A stretch of 57,511 nucleotides of DNA, from assembly GCF_000153925.1 (NCBI RefSeq), contig NZ_DS264366.1, positions 1 through 57,511 of the forward strand, given 5' to 3'. A program made the translations under genes and the position numbers. Under the pieces are notes generated by a model. That model saw nothing but the letters and a program-made list of their open reading frames with translations, did not search any database and had not been told where the DNA came from. Origin of the DNA: [Ruminococcus] torques ATCC 27756 (lineage in GTDB: Bacteria > Bacillota > Clostridia > Lachnospirales > Lachnospiraceae). Numbering within the stretch: the first letter of the stretch is position 1; each line of letters starts with the position of its first letter. Positions 51,612 to 57,511 of the stretch are shown piece by piece.

Positions 51612-54600
51612 TCAGTCTTCTTTCTTTCTAACAGCTGCCATAACAGCGCCTGCTGCCAACGCCAGTCCTGCGATCGGAACGATCGGTGATCCTGCCGTGT
51701 CTCCTGTCTGCACTGCTTTATCATCATCCTTCGGATCTTCCTGATTCGGATTTTCCGCTGCTTTTTCAAAGTTCGCTTTCAAAGTCAGCGTTCTGTCAAC
51801 TTTAAACGTAAACTCCGCTTTATCTGAAACTGCTTTTCCGTCTACCGTCCAGTTCACGAATTTGTATCCTTCTTTTGCCGCTGCCGTTGCAGTTACAACG
51901 TCTCCTTCTTTATAGCTGTCTTTTTCCGGATTAAGCTTCACAGTTCCCATCTTCGAATCGTTTACACTGACTGTAATCGTGTACTCTTCTTTTTCCACCG
52001 GCGGCGTTACCTCTTTCTTTGTCACTTCAACTTTGATTTCAGCTTTCAGATTCTTCGTATTCGTAACATTTTCAGGAAGTTTTCCAAGTGTTCCGCTTAA
52101 CGTATATGTCTTTTCCGCTTCACCTTTGTATTCTCCCTTTTCCCATGTCACTTCTACGTCTGCCGTCTCTGCTTTCTCGCCTTCTCCGAAATGTACGGTC
52201 ACTATCTTCGGAAGGTCTTTCTTAAGATCTTCAAATGTTGTTCCTTCTTCTACCGTCACTTTTTCCGGTTTTTCAACGGATATAACATCTTTTGTCTCAA
52301 CCGGCGGCGTTACCTCTTTCTTTGTCACTTCAACTTCGATCTCAGCTTTCAGATTCTTCGTATTCGTAACATTTTCAGGAAGTTTTCCAAGTGTTCCGCT
52401 TAACGTATATGTCTTTTCTGCTTCTCCTTTATATTCTCCCTTTTCCCATGTCACTTCTACGTCTGCCGTCTCTGCTTTCTCGCCTTCTCCGAAATGTACG
52501 GTCACTATCTTCGGAAGGTCTTTCTTAAGATCTTCAAATGTTGTTCCTTCTTCTACCGTCACTTTTTCCGGTTTTTCAACGGATATAACATCTTTTGTCT
52601 CAACCGGCGGCGTTACCTCTTTCTTTGTCACTTCAACTTCGATCTCAGCTTTCAGATTCTTCGTATTCGTAACATTTTCAGGAAGTTTTCCAAGTGTTCC
52701 GCTTAACGTATATGTCTTTTCTGCTTCTCCTTTATATTCTCCCTTTTCCCATGTCACTTCTACGTCTGCCGTCTCTGCTTTCTCGCCTTCTCCGAAATGT
52801 ACGGTCACTGTCTTCGGAAGGTCTTTCTTAAGATCTTCAAATGTTGTTCCTTCTTCTACCGTTACTTTTTCCGGTTTGTCGATAGATGTAACATCTTTTG
52901 TTTCAACCGGCGGCGTTACATTATCTTTTTCAAATTTCGCTGTCAGCGCATAATTTCCCGATACCGTAAATTCGTACTCTGCATCTGTAGAAACCGGAGT
53001 TTCTGCATTAGATGAATGATACCATCCTACAAAATGATAATCTTTATCAGGAGTTGCTTTTACCGTTACTTTCGCTCCTTTATCCACCTCAAACGGTTTT
53101 CCTGCTTCTGCTCCGACAATCTCGGCTTTTCCGCCTTTTTCTGCATTTACGAAAATTGTATTCTTTCCGGATTCGACAACTTGAATCTCATCGCCTACAT
53201 TGAATTCAGACACTGCTACCCATCCGTCATTGGACGCTTTCGCAACAAACTTGAATCCATATACAGTCTGCTTATTAAAACGGAATACTTTCTGCGTCTT
53301 ATCTGCCGCAAATTGTGCGTCTGTGACAACTTTCTTCATTTCTCCGTCTTTCTCTGTCTGAATATATAAGTCTGCCTTTGTTACATATCCGCTTGGCTGA
53401 TCTTGTCTCGGTGTAAATGCGATCCTGTCGATCTCATAACCTTTGTCAAACTTTGCCTGTGCGAATATCGTATCTACCGTACCCTGACCTGTCGGCGCTC
53501 CGTCATGAAGTCTTCCGTTTGTCTCTCCTGCTCCCGCCTGCCACTCTGAGTGCCACTTTGTATCCGCTTTTCCGTCAAACGCCTTTGTAACTTCACCTTC
53601 TGTCGCAGAATTGTTGGAATATTCTGAGTCTGTAGTAATAGTCCAATCTTTTTTATTATACTTATCTTCTGTATTCACTGCCGATACAACAACATTGTCG
53701 ATCTTTCCTGCAAGCGCATTTGTCTTAGATCCGATTCGCTCAATCGGAAGCGCAAACGTAGCGTTTTTAATTCCTTCTTTCTTCACCTGACCGTTATGCA
53801 CGAATTTTCCGACAGCCGTTCCTACGGATCGACCGTCTGCAAATAATTCTGTCTTTTGCTGTGTAGAAACAATTTTCAGATTGACTTTCTTTCCTACCGG
53901 AAGTTCATAATCGAAATAATAATCGTAAAGCTCTCTTGTAAATCCTAATTTTCCGTTTTCCATCACCCGGATATCGTGCGTTCCGTACGCCGGATCTGCC
54001 TCAAACAGAATATCTCCCGGTTTGGAAGGCTTGTTCAGTTCAAGATCAAAGGAAATAGCATTGCCGTTTCCAAGCTGCTCGATCGGAGTTGTGACATAAC
54101 TTTCTTCATCGCCAAGATTCAATACGCCATCTTTGACTTCCGCGCCTTTTCCTTCTTTCAGATCTCGTTTATTCTCTGAACTGTCTTTCATATCAGCGAA
54201 CTCATATTTCTCATACTCTTCGCCTTTTTTCTCCTCCTGATAATACGGATTCGTATTCGGACCTGTTCCCATCTTCTCTGCAAGAGCTGTCAGCTTTGCC
54301 GAAGTTCCTTTTTCCTGTCCTGTTGCCGCCCAGGTTTTCTCTGCGTAGAACGGCATCGCATCGAAGAATCTCCAATACAGATCAGACTCGGAAAGTCCCG
54401 AAGCTTTTCTGTCAATGTTGTCGCTCCACAGGGCAAATGCCGCGCCGAGCATCTGATCGTCTCCTGAAGGAACCGCTTTATAAGCTCCGTTTTTCGTTCT
54501 TACATTATTTACTTTAAAGTCTTTAAAAATACGGCCTATGTCCAGCAAATCTCCGTAAGCATTTTTTCTTGTGAGACTTCCGTCCGGAACGAGATATCCG

Positions 54601-57158
54601 TGATCGTCGATCGTATTGATCAGATCATATCCCATATTGTACATATCGATTCCGTCTGCCCAGTCTTTTGACCAAAGATTGATCTGAACGCCATCAATAG
54701 CGTCTTTGTTGATCTCTGTCGGCGGATTGTCTTTGATCTGCGTCAAGCCGCCCCACATACGAACGGTATTCGTTTTGTCTACATATGGTATGATCTCGTT
54801 GACAAACTCTCTGTATGATTTTGCATCCGCCATAAACTCATCCGCTCCGATGTGAACAACCGTATCTGCATCGAAAGTCGGATTCGTTCCCTTTGTATAA
54901 TCGTCAAAAATTTCCTTGATCTTCGTAACCGCAGCGTCGTTTGTCAGATCAAAATGATCGATCAGCGGGTTGTTGTTATGAAGCTTATTGCTCACTTTCA
55001 ATTCCGGCCAGATCTTTGTAAATGACAATGCATGCGCCGGAACGTCGATCTCCGGAACAATATTCATTCCTACCGCGCGTTCGTCTGCGATAAATTTCTT
55101 GAACTGTTCTTTTGTAATCGAGTAATCTTTCGCAGTAGGACTTTCTCCTGCTTCGTTTGTCAATCCGGATTCAAGACGAAATGCCTCGTACGCACTAAAC
55201 GCATTGTTTTCCGTTCCATTTTTTCCGTATTCGCCAAGCCAGATATAGTTATCCGACAAATGCGCCTGAAAATCATTCATCTTATAATAACGCATCGTCC
55301 TTGTGATCTCTTTCATCATCTCAAGAGAAACCGGCTTGCGGGCAACGTCTAAAAGAAATCCTCTCGTCTCGTATCTCGGATAGTCGCGCATCGTACCGAT
55401 ACTATATCCGCCGTCTTCACTTCCCTTATACATCTGAAGGATCGTCTGCATACCGTACATATTACCTGTCACAGAGACAGACTGTACGTCGATCCTGTCG
55501 GATTTGATATCCATCGTATAACCTTCGTCGCCAAGAAGCTCATCAGGCGCGGCTTTCTTAAAGTTAAAGGCATTTGCCTTTCCTTCGCTGCTCTTGCCTG
55601 CTTTTAACTCTTTGCCTGTAAAATCCTTATAATCCGATACAAATTCATCTACAATCGCTTTTAATGAATCATCACTGTATGTTACTTCCGTAAGTGTATC
55701 AACCGACACTTTCTGATCGGATTCCGAAAACCACTCCTGTATCTCCGGAATAACCGAAGGTTTCGCATTTTTCGCCTTTGTAGTATCTTTCGTACCTTCT
55801 ACCGTAAATGCAAGATCTCCGGTATTTTTCACATTTCCTGTTTTTGTCTCAGTTACATTGAAAGAAATCTGCACTTCTTTGTCCGTCATCGGATGAACAA
55901 CAGGAAGTTTTCCTGTCTCTTTATCCGCCTCTCCGATGATCTGCTCAAAATCAGCTCCGTTCGACTCGATCGTAAATCCGTCCGGTACATTCGGCAGTGT
56001 AAATTCATTTACATCTTTTGCAATCTTAGTGCCTTTGATCGAAGCAACAACCTCGTCAAGTGTCTGACCCTGCGGCGTCTCAGACTGATCATTGGAATAT
56101 GCTCTCACTTCCAGAATACTGATGTTGTTATATCCGTTCTGTCCTTCAATGTCAATCTGAAGATCAAAGTTCGTCATCTTGAAGCTCTTCATATAAACAG
56201 GCGTCTCAAAAATGTGCTGTACATTTGTCACATAGCCTGTCTTGCCGCTTTCTGTCGATTTCGCGTTGCTGATCTTAACCGTATGCTCTGTTCCTGCCGC
56301 ATCTGCATAAACAAGATCAAAGGACTTCACATTAGACGGCATCGGCGCCACGTCTCGAGTATGAAGATCAAAATCCAGCTCTTTTACAAGCGTCACCTTC
56401 GGAAATGTTACCGTTACCGTCTGCTTACTTGCTTCCGAATAGTCCGAAGCCCAGCGCGTCTGGTTGTTGCCGTCTTTAATATTAGAAACCGGAAGCGAAG
56501 ATGCCTCTGTCGTAGACGCTTCCGCCGTAACGCCTGCTGCATTCACATGATTCTTATTCTCTGCCGCTTCGATATCGGACTCCTCTCCGTAAATTTCTAT
56601 TTCGCTAAGTCCGATATTGCTCCAGAAATCATCCGGTCCTCTATCCGCCTTGTTCACTGTGATCTTAACTGCAGTCACAACTTCCTGCGCGTCCTCTGCC
56701 ACTGTGATCGTCTGCTCTGACGGCGCATATGTATCTTCATCCGTCTTTTGATAAATATTTTTGTACTCGCCGCTCATCGTCTTCACATCAACTTTCCACT
56801 GCTTGATGTTATTCTGATGATTTCCGGCTGCTCCCGTTCTCTCCCAAAACACCTTGATTTCGCTTACTTTCGTCGGCTTTTCAAGTGTCACTTCTATCCA
56901 CTCGTTTGTCACTTTGTTCTGTGATGTGCCCCAATGCGTACCTTTATTTCCATCAATCGCCTTAGCCGCCGATGTGGAATCAGCCTCTGCTTCGCTTGCC
57001 GCAGCTGTACCTTTTAACGCAAGATTTTCTTTTTCCGCTTTCGTATCATTTTCCTCAGCCTGTACCTTTTCAGGCGTAAAGAAAAATCCCGGAACAGCCG
57101 CTCCGCTGCTTACGACCATAGCCGCTGCCAACAAACAGCTCACTACTTTCTTTTTCAT
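51612..57158 (-). CDS. Wall-anchored multidomain GH20 beta-N-acetylhexosaminidase
   Basis: 1848 residues, secreted. Signal peptide in the first 35 residues. Two F5/8-C (CBM32-like) modules about 45-355, a GH20 N-domain about 470-590, and the GH20 barrel about 600-960 with catalytic Asp-Glu in HIGADEF near 770 and NIVPEIDVPAHALS. A LamG-like sandwich lies about 1010-1170 and a third F5/8-C about 1180-1330. An InlB-type repeat follows, then three 101-residue group-4 Ig-like repeats about 1417-1720 and another InlB-type repeat. The C-terminus has a QTGD motif, hydrophobic stretch and RKKED tail, a variant sortase signal lacking the LP. Likely removes GlcNAc/GalNAc from mucin or similar glycans; lacto-N-biosidase is an alternative within GH20. 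Confidence 0.93.
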   Translation of the reverse strand: MKKKVVSCLLAAAMVVSSGAAVPGFFFTPEKVQAEENDTKAEKENLALKGTAAASEAEADSTSAAKAIDGNKGTHWGTSQNKVTNEWIEVTLEKPTKVSEIKVFWERTGAAGNHQNNIKQWKVDVKTMSGEYKNIYQKTDEDTYAPSEQTITVAEDAQEVVTAVKITVNKADRGPDDFWSNIGLSEIEIYGEESDIEAAENKNHVNAAGVTAEASTTEASSLPVSNIKDGNNQTRWASDYSEASKQTVTVTFPKVTLVKELDFDLHTRDVAPMPSNVKSFDLVYADAAGTEHTVKISNAKSTESGKTGYVTNVQHIFETPVYMKSFKMTNFDLQIDIEGQNGYNNISILEVRAYSNDQSETPQGQTLDEVVASIKGTKIAKDVNEFTLPNVPDGFTIESNGADFEQIIGEADKETGKLPVVHPMTDKEVQISFNVTETKTGNVKNTGDLAFTVEGTKDTTKAKNAKPSVIPEIQEWFSESDQKVSVDTLTEVTYSDDSLKAIVDEFVSDYKDFTGKELKAGKSSEGKANAFNFKKAAPDELLGDEGYTMDIKSDRIDVQSVSVTGNMYGMQTILQMYKGSEDGGYSIGTMRDYPRYETRGFLLDVARKPVSLEMMKEITRTMRYYKMNDFQAHLSDNYIWLGEYGKNGTENNAFSAYEAFRLESGLTNEAGESPTAKDYSITKEQFKKFIADERAVGMNIVPEIDVPAHALSFTKIWPELKVSNKLHNNNPLIDHFDLTNDAAVTKIKEIFDDYTKGTNPTFDADTVVHIGADEFMADAKSYREFVNEIIPYVDKTNTVRMWGGLTQIKDNPPTEINKDAIDGVQINLWSKDWADGIDMYNMGYDLINTIDDHGYLVPDGSLTRKNAYGDLLDIGRIFKDFKVNNVRTKNGAYKAVPSGDDQMLGAAFALWSDNIDRKASGLSESDLYWRFFDAMPFYAEKTWAATGQEKGTSAKLTALAEKMGTGPNTNPYYQEEKKGEEYEKYEFADMKDSSENKRDLKEGKGAEVKDGVLNLGDEESYVTTPIEQLGNGNAISFDLELNKPSKPGDILFEADPAYGTHDIRVMENGKLGFTRELYDYYFDYELPVGKKVNLKIVSTQQKTELFADGRSVGTAVGKFVHNGQVKKEGIKNATFALPIERIGSKTNALAGKIDNVVVSAVNTEDKYNKKDWTITTDSEYSNNSATEGEVTKAFDGKADTKWHSEWQAGAGETNGRLHDGAPTGQGTVDTIFAQAKFDKGYEIDRIAFTPRQDQPSGYVTKADLYIQTEKDGEMKKVVTDAQFAADKTQKVFRFNKQTVYGFKFVAKASNDGWVAVSEFNVGDEIQVVESGKNTIFVNAEKGGKAEIVGAEAGKPFEVDKGAKVTVKATPDKDYHFVGWYHSSNAETPVSTDAEYEFTVSGNYALTAKFEKDNVTPPVETKDVTSIDKPEKVTVEEGTTFEDLKKDLPKTVTVHFGEGEKAETADVEVTWEKGEYKGEAEKTYTLSGTLGKLPENVTNTKNLKAEIEVEVTKKEVTPPVETKDVISVEKPEKVTVEEGTTFEDLKKDLPKIVTVHFGEGEKAETADVEVTWEKGEYKGEAEKTYTLSGTLGKLPENVTNTKNLKAEIEVEVTKKEVTPPVETKDVISVEKPEKVTVEEGTTFEDLKKDLPKIVTVHFGEGEKAETADVEVTWEKGEYKGEAEKTYTLSGTLGKLPENVTNTKNLKAEIKVEVTKKEVTPPVEKEEYTITVSVNDSKMGTVKLNPEKDSYKEGDVVTATAAAKEGYKFVNWTVDGKAVSDKAEFTFKVDRTLTLKANFEKAAENPNQEDPKDDDKAVQTGDTAGSPIVPIAGLALAAGAVMAAVRKKED
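51998..52906 (-). repeat. Three 303-bp coding repeats in the GH20 gene
   Basis: Units start at 51998, 52301 and 52604 (exact 303-bp period). Copies are almost identical at DNA level, encoding group-4 bacterial Ig-like stalk domains. A partial unit boundary recurs at 52907. Recent expansion or gene conversion. Confidence 0.95.
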
Positions 57159-57240
57159 ACACTTTCTCCTTTTTAATCTTTGTTACGGTGATTTAGACAT
57201 AATCTATGTTTTTCACAAAACACCGAGCATAATCATATTC

Positions 57241-57246
57241 ATTATA
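57241..57246 (-). promoter_or_regulatory. GH20 gene -10 element
   Basis: Minus-strand TATAAT about 85 bp before the start, without a convincing -35, suggesting regulated transcription. Confidence 0.45.
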
Positions 57247-57369
57247 ACACCTTTACATTTTTCAGGTATATTTTATTTACACAAAATATAATTTTTGTAT
57301 ACTTTTTCTATTTTAAATCATATTTTTTGTGCATTTCGACAATTCAAAAGGGGATTTTCTTTGCTTCCC

Positions 57370-57409
57370 TTTCGCCATTAAGCTACTCTGATATTTTTTA
57401 ATGGTGAAA
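57370..57409. other. Inverted repeat upstream of the GH20 gene
   Basis: 12-bp arms TTTCGCCATTAA (57370-57381) and TTAATGGTGAAA (57398-57409) with one G-U. About 125 bp upstream of the -10. Could be an operator or the end of a transcript from outside. Apart from this and two short inverted repeats near 57474-57505 nothing is recognised in 57247-57511. Confidence 0.45.
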
Positions 57410-57511
57410 ATTGAATAGATAAAAGATCATTGCTTCTAATTAGTAAGTATGTTATGATAATCCCACTTACAGAAATTCTTTCTGTGGAAGCTACCGGCAG
57501 CTTCGCCGACC

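Noticed and set aside
51979..52953. Long plus-strand open frame opposite the GH20 repeats
   Set aside because: It is a shadow of the repetitive coding strand, rich in Ser/Phe/Val as expected of an antisense frame, without a ribosome site.

Overview
The window looks like chromosome from a gut-type Lachnospiraceae bacterium (Clostridia). This is inferred from the AT-rich sequence, strong AGGAGG ribosome-binding sites, type III glutamine synthetase, TsaB-RimI fusion, paired flavin/Fe-S ene-reductases, TGD-type cell-wall anchor and CNNM transporters. No rRNA or marker gene is present to fix the genus. Almost all genes lie on the minus strand.

Layout. Positions 1-290 hold two tandem sigma-A promoters that fire off the left edge, very probably into an rRNA operon, followed by two tRNA-Ser genes. 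From 750 to 9187 there is a housekeeping run: ispD, a 48-49 bp tandem repeat, tsaD, rnz, a small zinc-ribbon gene, tsaB-rimI, tsaE, a monofunctional AICAR transformylase, a PurO-type IMP cyclohydrolase (together replacing bifunctional PurH), and a CNNM transporter gene broken in an A6 tract. From 9335 to 15479 there is an accessory redox cassette: an aldo/keto reductase, two BaiCD-like ene-reductases and an AraC-type regulator with two DNA-binding domains.

From 15584 to 31595 is a defence island built around rplM-rpsI. On one side is a type II Wadjet operon (JetA, a fused JetB-JetC, JetD). The fused protein has lost the Walker A half of the SMC ATPase, so the system looks dead. On the other side is a complete type III Wadjet operon (JetABCD) with a consensus promoter. 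Between them, a 1.4-kb insert bounded by two near-copies of the rpsI 3' end carries a textbook type III toxin-antitoxin module: promoter, three 37-38 nt antitoxin repeats, terminator and a ToxN/AbiQ endoribonuclease. A translationally coupled unknown gene, split in an A6 tract, follows. The insert has no integrase.

From 31711 to 46732: a GH13 alpha-amylase-family enzyme, SbcC, SbcD, an ABC-class ATPase, a GH42 beta-galactosidase, type III glutamine synthetase, class II fructose-bisphosphate aldolase, a thioredoxin-reductase-like flavoprotein without its CxxC, tRNA-Glu and a lipid kinase. From 46836 to 49843 is the operon murB-rapZ-whiA-crh; the HPr-like protein has Asp15 and Ser46, the Crh pattern. 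A second CNNM transporter (intact) and a 1848-residue wall-anchored GH20 hexosaminidase with three near-identical 303-bp Ig-like repeats complete the window.

Most distinctive are the double Wadjet/ToxIN arrangement at rpsI, the Walker-A-less JetB::JetC fusion, and the third gene attached to the ToxIN module.
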